DNA from: JAFGNW01 sp964618515
Lineage (GTDB): Bacteria; Zixibacteria; MSB-5A5; GN15; FEB-12
Length of the DNA stretch: 31,814 bases
NCBI GenBank assembly: GCA_964618515.1
Contig: CAZUAS010000027.1
Location: 1-31,814, forward strand
Direction of reading: 5' to 3'
In this document: piece after piece, positions 25,015 through 31,814 of the stretch
Layout: the number at the start of each line of letters is the position of its first letter
How positions within the stretch are numbered: position 1 is the first letter of the stretch
The notes under the pieces: model-generated
Database searches by the model: none
Seen by the model: only the letters and a program-made list of their open reading frames with translations
Told to the model about the DNA's origin: nothing
Program-made: the position numbers and the translations under genes

Positions 25015-27351
25015 TTATAGTTTCACAACTTTTTCTTCGAAATTGTTTTTGACGGTCACCGGAGCGGGAAGAAGTCTTTTATGAAAAATGATAAATAGCG
25101 ATGGCAACAGGAGCATGGTCACTGCTCCGGAAACCAGCATGATGGCGAAAAAGAACGAACCGACTGTGATATAGGGGACCAGTGAAGATATGAACATGGG
25201 TATAAACCCGATTGCAATAACAAGAACATTGCGCCCGATGGCGCGTCCCAGACTTTCGAAAATCTCCGGGTAGGTTTGTTTGAAATCGCCTGTCCGCTCG
25301 TGAATATATTTGGTTCGTTTTATGAAATGGATGGCGAAATCTATCGATAACCCGAGCGTCAGGGAAGACAGTACCGCCACCGGCATGTCGTAGGATTTAC
25401 CGATATAACCGATGGCGCCATAGATAGCCATGATGGTAATGCTTAAAGGGAGCATGGAAATGAAGCCGAGTACGACTGAGCGGAACAGAAATATCATCAT
25501 GATGAAAACAACGGCGAACGAACTCAAAAGGGCAGAACGCATACCGCCCACCATCTTTTCCTGCCAGATGACATTAACATAGGGCAGGCCGGCCCAGTTG
25601 ACCTCCAGCGGCACCGGGGGGGGATTATTCTTCAGATATGCCGTGACTTCGTCAACTACCGAAACCACCGACTGGTTGTCGCCCTCTTTGAGCTGTACCC
25701 AGAGATTGGTACGGGCGTAATTCGGGGTTACGAATTTGAACAGATCGTCGGGATTGCCGCCGGATATCTCGAAAAGGAACAAGTTCTGGGCTACTTCCTC
25801 CTGGTTGTCGGGGATGGCGAATTTGGACCGGTCGCCGTCGTAAAGCTCATAGCGGACTTTTTTGACAACATCGGTCAGGCCGGTGGTGGCGCCGACAATT
25901 TCGTTTTTTTCCAGTTGCTTTTGTAATTTGTTGATGTATTTGAGAACTTCCGGGTTTTTCATGGCGTCATCTTCAAGGCCATCGAAAACGAGATAATTCA
26001 TATAAGTACCGGCCAGGTGCTGGTTGAGAACCCGGTCAGCCACCCGCAGGGGGTGGTTCTTTTTAAACCATTTGACCGGATTGTCGTTGACTACGATTAA
26101 ACTGAGACCGATCGCGGCTGCCACCATTACCACTCCGGAACCAAAAATTACGGCTTTATAATAACGGCGATTAAAGTTACGAAAGACATGCATGATACGG
26201 GCGAGAGGACCGTTTTCCTTATCGCTAAGTCCGAAATTACGCAGGGTCTTATCCGAAATTAAAACCGCATACGCCGGGTTAAAGGTTAACGACAACAACC
26301 AGGCAACGAAAATGCCGAAGGCAACGAAAAGCCCGAAAACCTTGACCGGTGGAATGGGAGTGAGAGCTAGCGAAAGAAAGCCGACAATGGTGGTGACGGT
26401 CGTAAACAGGATAGGGACAAACAATTCGGAGATGGTGTTGCGGATAGTGGTTTTTTTATGTTTGTGTTTCTGGTAACGGTCGTGAAATTCCGATATGATA
26501 TGAATTGAATTCAGCACGGCGATGGGTATCAGGAAAATCGGTATCATGGAACTCATGATATGAACGGTATGTCCGGTTAAAATTAAAAGACCCATCGCCC
26601 AGATAACCGATACCACGGCAACTATCATCGGGGCGAGCACGATTTTAAAATTTCTGAAAAATATCAGCATTAATAAGAAGATAATCAATCCGGCCAGCGG
26701 GGCACTGACCGCCATCTGTCGGAACATCTCAGCACCGAAACTGTCCTCAGCAACCGGAAGACCGGCAATGAAATACTGTTCGCCATGCGAATGACGGTCA
26801 ATTATCGTCTGGATTTCACCCGCTATCCGGTGGGACATGTTTTTCGATTCGATGGGAATAAACATGGCGATAGCCTGACCGTCCTCGGAAGCCAGCTTAC
26901 CCCTTAAGATGGGATTTTCCTTAATGCGCCCGAGAATATAACGGGCTTCCTCATCACTTTGCGGTTCTTTATCAAGCAGTGTCTTGACAGTTAGAACACC
27001 CTCGGTTTGCTTGATATCATCAACCATGGATGGCGCCAGGATATCCTCGGCAATGACGCCGTCAATTTCCGCTACTTCATTAATAATTCGATATATATCG
27101 GTTAAAAGCTGCTTGTTGAAGGCTCCTTTTTCATCCACCACGCCGACCGCAATAAAGTCATAGAGAGCGAATTCCTCTTTGACCTGGTGGTCGAAAAGAC
27201 GAACCGGTTCGTCAACCTCAAGCATGTTTTCCGGGTCCGTGTCGATTTTTATGTCGGGCAGTTGCAGGGCAAAAAAGACCGTAATCAGTACCACACTGAC
27301 CATTACCAACCAGGGGTGGTTGATGGAAAAATCTGTAAATATTCTTTTCAT
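25015..27351 (-). CDS. RND-superfamily (MMPL/HAE3-like) lipid exporter
   Basis: 778 residues with the duplicated RND layout: TM1 near 15-32, a periplasmic loop of about 170 residues, TM2-6 (about 210-360), TM7 near 400-420, a second loop of about 175 residues and TM8-12 (about 605-760). PENMLEVDEPVRLF after TM1 and LGLSIDFAIHFIKR in the second half are family hallmarks of COG1033-type exporters and sterol-sensing-like domains. It is half the size of drug-type RND pumps and lacks a membrane-fusion partner gene, which fits lipid or hopanoid-like transport. GGAAGGAACG precedes ATG 27351. It is the first gene of the exporter operon and lies 239 nt after the anti-sigma gene. Confidence 0.93.
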   Translation of the reverse strand: MKRIFTDFSINHPWLVMVSVVLITVFFALQLPDIKIDTDPENMLEVDEPVRLFDHQVKEEFALYDFIAVGVVDEKGAFNKQLLTDIYRIINEVAEIDGVIAEDILAPSMVDDIKQTEGVLTVKTLLDKEPQSDEEARYILGRIKENPILRGKLASEDGQAIAMFIPIESKNMSHRIAGEIQTIIDRHSHGEQYFIAGLPVAEDSFGAEMFRQMAVSAPLAGLIIFLLMLIFFRNFKIVLAPMIVAVVSVIWAMGLLILTGHTVHIMSSMIPIFLIPIAVLNSIHIISEFHDRYQKHKHKKTTIRNTISELFVPILFTTVTTIVGFLSLALTPIPPVKVFGLFVAFGIFVAWLLSLTFNPAYAVLISDKTLRNFGLSDKENGPLARIMHVFRNFNRRYYKAVIFGSGVVMVAAAIGLSLIVVNDNPVKWFKKNHPLRVADRVLNQHLAGTYMNYLVFDGLEDDAMKNPEVLKYINKLQKQLEKNEIVGATTGLTDVVKKVRYELYDGDRSKFAIPDNQEEVAQNLFLFEISGGNPDDLFKFVTPNYARTNLWVQLKEGDNQSVVSVVDEVTAYLKNNPPPVPLEVNWAGLPYVNVIWQEKMVGGMRSALLSSFAVVFIMMIFLFRSVVLGFISMLPLSITIMAIYGAIGYIGKSYDMPVAVLSSLTLGLSIDFAIHFIKRTKYIHERTGDFKQTYPEIFESLGRAIGRNVLVIAIGFIPMFISSLVPYITVGSFFFAIMLVSGAVTMLLLPSLFIIFHKRLLPAPVTVKNNFEEKVVKL

Positions 27352-27447
27352 AAATTCGTTCCTTCCAATTTCACCGGAGTGTTATTGTCTGGTTAGATTG
27401 AAAAAGCTTGAAAAGGATTCAAAAGAGCCCAAAAAATATTAAGTTGT

Positions 27448-27470
27448 ATTATAAGAGGTTGTCCGACAAC
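27448..27470 (-). promoter_or_regulatory. Candidate promoter and operator of the exporter operon
   Basis: On the - strand a perfect TATAAT (27453-27448) lies about 90 nt upstream of the exporter ATG. Directly upstream of it, inside the spacer, is the perfect dyad GTTGTC-C-GACAAC (27458-27470, 6-bp arms). The -35 is poor (ACCCTG with 17-nt spacing). The placement is typical of a site where a repressor would block the polymerase. A separate promoter here would let the exporter genes be controlled apart from the sigma factor. Confidence 0.5.
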
Positions 27471-27590
27471 AGGGTGGGGCAGGAAAGTGTTTGATTTCAG
27501 TGAACTTAGGTCAGTTATATTTCATGAAAGACTGGTGGTTTGATATAAAGTAATGAAGATAAATCGAGTCTATATTCTATAAATGAGGGA

Positions 27591-27842
27591 TTATTTTTTG
27601 GTTTTGAATTTTTTTTCCCACTTACGGCGGAGCACATTGTTGAGCCGGTTTTCGATTTCCGCCGGTAGACGTTCGGTTTTACCTTCGCGGCACAGAACCA
27701 CTGTCTGACGCAGGGTATCGACCATTATCCGGCAGTTGCGACATTCTTTGAGGTGTTTGTCTATTTCCTCGCAGAGTGATGGGTCAAGTTCGCCGTCGAT
27801 ATAATCGCAAATATTTTGAATCTGCTTATTACATTTTTTCAT
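27591..27842 (-). CDS. Zinc-finger anti-sigma factor
   Basis: 83 residues, soluble, with the anti-sigma zinc-finger core: Cys12 in CDYIDGELD, then His30-x3-Cys34-x2-Cys37 (HLKECRNC). There is no membrane segment after it, unlike many anti-sigma factors, so it would act in the cytoplasm, binding the sigma factor and perhaps sensing redox or metal state. The basic C-terminus (RRKWEKKFKTKK) is unusual. Its start overlaps the sigma gene by 14 nt, which supports coupled synthesis. Confidence 0.9.
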   Translation of the reverse strand: MKKCNKQIQNICDYIDGELDPSLCEEIDKHLKECRNCRIMVDTLRQTVVLCREGKTERLPAEIENRLNNVLRRKWEKKFKTKK

Positions 27843-28419
27843 CGACTTTCTCCTGGAAATATTCGGAAAGTTTCTCCCTCATAGCCAGGCGGGCTCTGAG
27901 TATGCGCGATTTGGTCGCCGGCAGGGATAATTTCAGAATTTTCGCCACTTCTTTAATAGGCATATCTTCGATGTATCTCAGAATAAAAGGCAGGCTGTAA
28001 ATATGAGGTATTTCAGCCAGAGCGGTCTCCACGATTCGATTAAGTTGTTTTTGTTCATATAATTTGTGTGGATCGCCCCAGTCGAATAACGCCGCATGCG
28101 TATTTTCATCGGAATGCCCCGAAGGCAGGTAATCTTCAATTTGTTTGAGATTCATCTTCTTGCGATTTCCCATGTGTGACCTGACCCTGTTTAAGTCAAT
28201 CGTATAAAGACAGGTGCCGAACGACGCTTCGAGTCGGAATTTATCTATATTGTCGATGGCTTTTATAAACGTGTCCTGGACGATGTCCTCGGCATCCTCA
28301 CGGTTGCCGGTCAATTTAAAGGCCAGACGGTATATTTTATCCTTCTCTTTAGCTATCAGGCGAGTGAAAGCATTAAAATCACCGCCCTGAGCTGATTTAA
28401 CCAATTCCTTTTCATTCAT
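27829..28419 (-). CDS. ECF-family RNA polymerase sigma factor
   Basis: 196 residues. Region 2 lies at about 10-80 (LAFKLTGNREDAEDIVQDTFIKAIDNIDKFR) and region 4 at about 130-185 (IPHIYSLPFILRYIEDMPIKEVAKILKLSLPATKSRILRARLAMREKL). Group: extracytoplasmic-function sigma factor of the kind paired with a zinc-finger anti-sigma, which follows and overlaps it. It begins the - strand run that continues with the exporter genes, so these are its most likely targets together with its own promoter. Start ATG 28419; the upstream purine signal is weak. Confidence 0.93.
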   Translation of the reverse strand: MNEKELVKSAQGGDFNAFTRLIAKEKDKIYRLAFKLTGNREDAEDIVQDTFIKAIDNIDKFRLEASFGTCLYTIDLNRVRSHMGNRKKMNLKQIEDYLPSGHSDENTHAALFDWGDPHKLYEQKQLNRIVETALAEIPHIYSLPFILRYIEDMPIKEVAKILKLSLPATKSRILRARLAMREKLSEYFQEKVDEKM

Positions 28420-28943
28420 TGGATAAAAATATAGGTAAAACGATTCAAAAAAACAAGACCACCGAAAAGGGATAATTTAACACCGACGTTCTATCCTGGT
28501 TTTTTTCAATCTGTACCGGTTGATGTCTGGGTCACAAAATTATTTTTCTATATCATTTTTGTTCATACCGGTTCAAAATAATGATTCATAATTTAAATAA
28601 AGGCTTTATAGCCCTGTATTAAAATATATATGAGTGACGATACTGACAAAATTCATCGTCGGCAGTGCCCCTTTTCAAAGGTTAACAACGGGATTCCATT
28701 TTATATCTTAAGTAAAAGGGAATGAATATCTTATAAGTAGTTTAGACTGTGGAACTTAGTTTCAAGGAATACATTATTGATTTATTCATCTATGGCGATT
28801 ATAAACCTTATTAGGGCTGTTTATGAAATCTGGGCGAAAAGGATATTATTTGCAAAAATTCAATATATGTGTATATTTCATATAAACTTATATAATACAC
28901 GTCCCGTCTTATATAAATAAAATAATTTCGGAGGATTGCATCG
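28420..28943. other. Long divergent intergenic region between the sigma factor and M28 peptidase
   Basis: 524 nt of AT-rich sequence. It contains a perfect -10 TATAAT at 28891-28896 for the peptidase gene (weak -35, leader of about 41 nt), and a hairpin GACGAT/ATCGTC at 28636-28660. The sigma-factor promoter should lie near 28430-28500. A 32-codon ORF starting near 28631 has no ribosome site and is not called. No RNA gene was recognised. Confidence 0.5.
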
Positions 28944-31106
28944 ATGAAATATCATCATTTAATTTATTTATTCTTTGTATTATTACTTTTATCAGGAGCG
29001 GTTCTGGCTGATAAAACCCCCGGCAATCTTTACCGGGTGAAAATAAACAGTCTGATTGACGCAGAAAAACTTAATTCCGTCCCGATTGTTCCGGTTTACC
29101 GCTTATATGACGGGTACCTGGTAATAGCAGACGTTACCACTGCTGATTTACTGGAAAAAGACGGATTGATGATGGAATTTCTGGCTGCGGATGTATCTCT
29201 GGAACTTCTGGCTGTCGATAACCGCCGGGACCGTGAAAACACGAAAAGATTTCCGGTCGTATTTGAAGAGGATCATGTACGCCTTCTGAAGATAGATTAT
29301 GCCGGTCGGGCGCAATCGGAGGGTGGGCGGGAATTGGTCGCCATCGATAACACTCATCTGGAGATAACCTATCATGTACCCCCCCGGATTGATGCCCGGG
29401 CGCTGTTGAGCACGGTGGACCTTGACACTATCGTCAATCGCGTCAGCCAGGATTCGGTGACTGTATATCTTAATCGTCTTCAAGCGTACCGGGAACGTCT
29501 GACCGGGACGGATTCCTGCAACGCCGCCGGTTCCTGGATAAGGAGTAAATTTTTATCGTATGGTTATACCGATGTTTCTTACGATTATTTCTACGGGCAA
29601 CAGCTCCCGGACTATCATTATGTAACTTCGCGTAATGTCGTAGCTGTAAAACCGGGTAGTCTTTATCCTAATCAGTATATTGTTGTCGGGGCTCACTATG
29701 ATGGAGTGCCACAAAGCCCGGCGGCCGACGATAACGGTACGGGTGTGGTGGGGGTTCTGGAAATTGCCCGGGCGCTCAAGAATATTGAAACCGAGATGAC
29801 TTTCGTATTCGTAGCTTTCGACTCCGAGGAGTCCGGTTTAATTGGCTCTGAGCACTATGCCGATAATGCCGCCGCCAACGGCGACAGTATCGTTTTCATG
29901 CTTAATATGGATATGATCGGTCACTATACGAACTCCGCCCACGCTAATCTTTATTACGGCTCGGAAAGAGCTTATTCATTACTCTGGGGCCAGCTGGCTT
30001 CGGAACTGGTCGGTATTACCGGGCATCTGGCCGGTTCGTCAACTCGTTCGGACCATGCTCCTTTCATTCAAAACGGCTATGATGCCATTTTTGTCCAGGA
30101 ATACGACTTTTCCACCGTTTATCATACATCTCAGGACAGTACCACCTATGTCAACAATGAATATGTTACCCGGATGATTAAGGCTTCCCTGGCGACGGTT
30201 TTTACCGTCAATCGGGCGCTGCCCGCTATAACCGTTACTCATGCCTATGACGCCGGTGACGGCGAGTCGATCGAAGTTCACTGGTTGCCCGGCAATATGT
30301 CCATGATCGATAGTTACCGGCTTTATTATGATACGGAACCTGCCAGTCACCTTGATTCCATCTTTGTCTCCAAAGACAGCACGCGTTATATGGTGTCGGG
30401 TTTGACGGAAGGACAGCGCTACGGTTTTTATGTTATTGCTGATAATAACGAGGGACGTTCATCGATACAGTATAATAAAATTCTGGGGACACCTTATCAC
30501 CTGCCCGTATTACCCGCCAATCAGCAGGCTCTGCCGCTGTTGAATGGGATCAAATTGACCTGGCAGAACAATAACAACGAGCTTGATTTCAAATGTTACC
30601 AGGTTATCCGGGACGGTTACCTGTTGCCGGATATCATTAATGATACTTTATTCATCGATGTCGACCCCGCCCTGGGTACCGATATCCACGAGTATTTTGT
30701 CGTGGCGGTTGATTACGATGATAATATATCCGATACTTCCGGGGTGGCTCCTCTCTTGATGAAAGCCGCCACTCTCGACGCCAACCGCATTCTGGCGATC
30801 AACCGAACTTCGTATAACTACGCCATCTCCAAGGCTTACCTTACCGGTCAGTTCTTGAATGAAGCTCTGGGCGGTTACTATTATGATTATCTTTCGGATT
30901 CTGCCTACCTGAAAAAAACCAATAACATTGATTTGATTGACCTGGTCGATTACGGCTTGCTGGTCATTGGAGCCGAATCAGGAGCGGGCTACGATGATAT
31001 CGGACAATTACCCCGGCCGGTGGTATTCTTGAGGACATTGCTTATTACCTGTCGCTCGGCGGTAAGGCTGTCATATTCGGTCGCTGGGGGAATATCAGCA
31101 CACTAA
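28944..31106 (+). CDS. Secreted M28 zinc aminopeptidase, part before the frameshift
   Basis: Signal peptide at residues 1-22 (YHHLIYLFFVLLLLSGAVLA), then a pro-region to about 165. The M28 domain (about 170-420) has all five di-zinc ligands or catalytic residues: His251 (GAHYDGV), Asp262 (ADDNGTG), Glu295-Glu296 (SEESGL), Asp323 (NMDMIG) and His394 (VYHTSQD). It removes N-terminal residues from peptides outside the cytoplasm. Two FN3-like modules follow (about 430-515 and 520-600). GGAGG (28930-28934) precedes ATG 28944 by 9 nt. The frame keeps its sense to about ISGQ... near 31005, then reads nonsense to TAA 31104-31106; the true continuation is in the -1 frame. Confidence 0.9.
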   Translation: MKYHHLIYLFFVLLLLSGAVLADKTPGNLYRVKINSLIDAEKLNSVPIVPVYRLYDGYLVIADVTTADLLEKDGLMMEFLAADVSLELLAVDNRRDRENTKRFPVVFEEDHVRLLKIDYAGRAQSEGGRELVAIDNTHLEITYHVPPRIDARALLSTVDLDTIVNRVSQDSVTVYLNRLQAYRERLTGTDSCNAAGSWIRSKFLSYGYTDVSYDYFYGQQLPDYHYVTSRNVVAVKPGSLYPNQYIVVGAHYDGVPQSPAADDNGTGVVGVLEIARALKNIETEMTFVFVAFDSEESGLIGSEHYADNAAANGDSIVFMLNMDMIGHYTNSAHANLYYGSERAYSLLWGQLASELVGITGHLAGSSTRSDHAPFIQNGYDAIFVQEYDFSTVYHTSQDSTTYVNNEYVTRMIKASLATVFTVNRALPAITVTHAYDAGDGESIEVHWLPGNMSMIDSYRLYYDTEPASHLDSIFVSKDSTRYMVSGLTEGQRYGFYVIADNNEGRSSIQYNKILGTPYHLPVLPANQQALPLLNGIKLTWQNNNNELDFKCYQVIRDGYLLPDIINDTLFIDVDPALGTDIHEYFVVAVDYDDNISDTSGVAPLLMKAATLDANRILAINRTSYNYAISKAYLTGQFLNEALGGYYYDYLSDSAYLKKTNNIDLIDLVDYGLLVIGAESGAGYDDIGQLPRPVVFLRTLLITCRSAVRLSYSVAGGISAH

Positions 31107-31814
31107 GCAACCAGGTCACCACCGTGACCTATCCTCAGGGTACTCATAACGAAGCCTATGTCGATGTCTTTCAGGTTTATTCCCGGACTTTACCGCTTTC
31201 CTATGTCCAGGTCAGTAATTATACCATTTCTTCGGACCTGGTCGGGGCTCACAGCCAGCTTACCGGGTTCCCTGATTTGGTCTGGGATTCCACGGCGACC
31301 CATATCCACAGCGCTCCTTTTACCCCCATCGGGGGAATTCCCTGTCAGAGCCTTCCGAATCTCAATTATGCCGGAATTGACATCGTTTATACGTATGATT
31401 CCGGTACAGATTCGGCGCTTACCGAAGGCTGGCCTGTTGCCTGGCGGCATCTCGGAGGTCCCTATCAGTTTTATTTCTTCGACATTCCTTTTTCCTTTAT
31501 AAACCGTACGGCCGCCGTGACGGCTTTGCGCCAGGCTCTCACCGACCTTGGTTTTGAAGCTCCCGAAGATGCAGACCTTGACGGTGTGCCCGATTTCGTT
31601 GATAACTGTCCTTCGGACTATAACCCCCTTCAGGAAGATAATGACCATGATGGAGCGGGGGATATTTGTGACGATGATGACGATGACGATGGGATTTTAG
31701 ATATTAATGATAATTGTCAATTCGTGAGTAATCCCGACCAGATAGACAGCGACCTTGACGGGATTGGAGACCTGTGCGACCTTTGTCCCGGTTATGATGA
31801 TAATCTTGACGGTG
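31019..31814 (+). CDS. Continuation of the M28 peptidase after the frameshift, with thrombospondin type-3 repeats (3' partial)
   Basis: From about 31010 a second frame stays open to the window end. It begins GGILEDIAYYLSLGGKAVIFG, which continues the sense of the peptidase's C-terminal region. From about 31570 it has calcium-binding thrombospondin type-3 repeats: DADLDGVPDFVDNCP, then DNDHDGAGDICDDDDDDDG, DINDNCQFVSNPDQ and SDLDGIGDLCD. Such Asp-rich tails are common in secreted proteins of this kind and often lie before a surface-anchoring domain. No start codon or ribosome site suits an independent gene, so I treat it as the same protein split by a one-base loss, whether real or an assembly error. 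Confidence 0.82.

Noticed and set aside
30998..31106. Programmed -1 ribosomal frameshifting in the peptidase gene
   Set aside because: No X-XXY-YYZ slippery heptamer and no obvious downstream pseudoknot; a lost base is simpler.
1..31814. CRISPR arrays, insertion sequences, rRNA genes
   Set aside because: No regularly spaced repeats, transposase motifs or rRNA signature stretches were seen on either strand.

Overview
The window reads as one piece of a Gram-negative bacterial chromosome of moderate GC, probably a scaffold from a metagenome. Taxonomic inference, by gene type only: an FCB-group-like lineage (for example candidate phylum Zixibacteria or a neighbour). The pointers are a secreted M28 peptidase with a thrombospondin type-3 tail, a PorV/UPF0164-like barrel fragment, an S9A prolyl oligopeptidase lipoprotein, and an RND exporter set with a LolA-like protein and an outer-membrane barrel. 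No 16S rRNA or other decisive marker is present. No CRISPR array, insertion sequence or phage block was seen.

Layout. (1) 1-4012, + strand: a central-carbon cluster with the end of a transaldolase/glucose-6-phosphate isomerase fusion, transketolase, glucokinase and thiamine pyrophosphokinase. The last makes TPP, the transketolase cofactor. It is cut by ten Ns (4013-4022) followed by an uncleaned 34-base Illumina read-2 adapter (4023-4056), so linkage across this point is only a scaffold join. (2) 4057-6000: tRNA-Gln(CUG), a poorly explained stretch with two tiny ORFs, a small lipoprotein and a 5'-truncated PorV-like gene, with two bidirectional terminators. (3) 6018-13853: a 1157-residue cytoplasmic GH13 protein, a prolyl oligopeptidase lipoprotein, a zinc-ribbon protein, a DUF1761 membrane protein and a VOC-nitroreductase fusion. 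(4) 14172-21062, + strand: a tightly packed unit in which a histidine kinase and an OmpR-type regulator run directly into hemE, hemN, hemH and a HemY-type protoporphyrinogen oxidase. Together the last four take uroporphyrinogen III to protoheme. (5) 21169-22263, - strand: quinolinate synthase (nadA), convergent with the heme unit. (6) 22717-28419, - strand: ECF sigma factor, zinc-finger anti-sigma factor, then (after a 239-nt gap with a candidate promoter and operator) an RND/MMPL exporter, a LolA-like periplasmic protein, an outer-membrane barrel and a DUF2892 membrane protein. This looks like a sigma-controlled envelope lipid-export set. (7) 28944-end, + strand: a secreted M28 metallopeptidase with FN3-like and TSP3 regions, broken by an apparent -1 frameshift near 31010 and running off the window.

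Most promising for follow-up: the two-component system overlapping hemE, the ECF/RND/LolA/barrel locus with a perfect dyad at its inner promoter, and the very large GH13 protein whose start codon sits against a 15-bp dyad with no visible ribosome binding site. All functional statements come from motifs read by eye; no database search was run.
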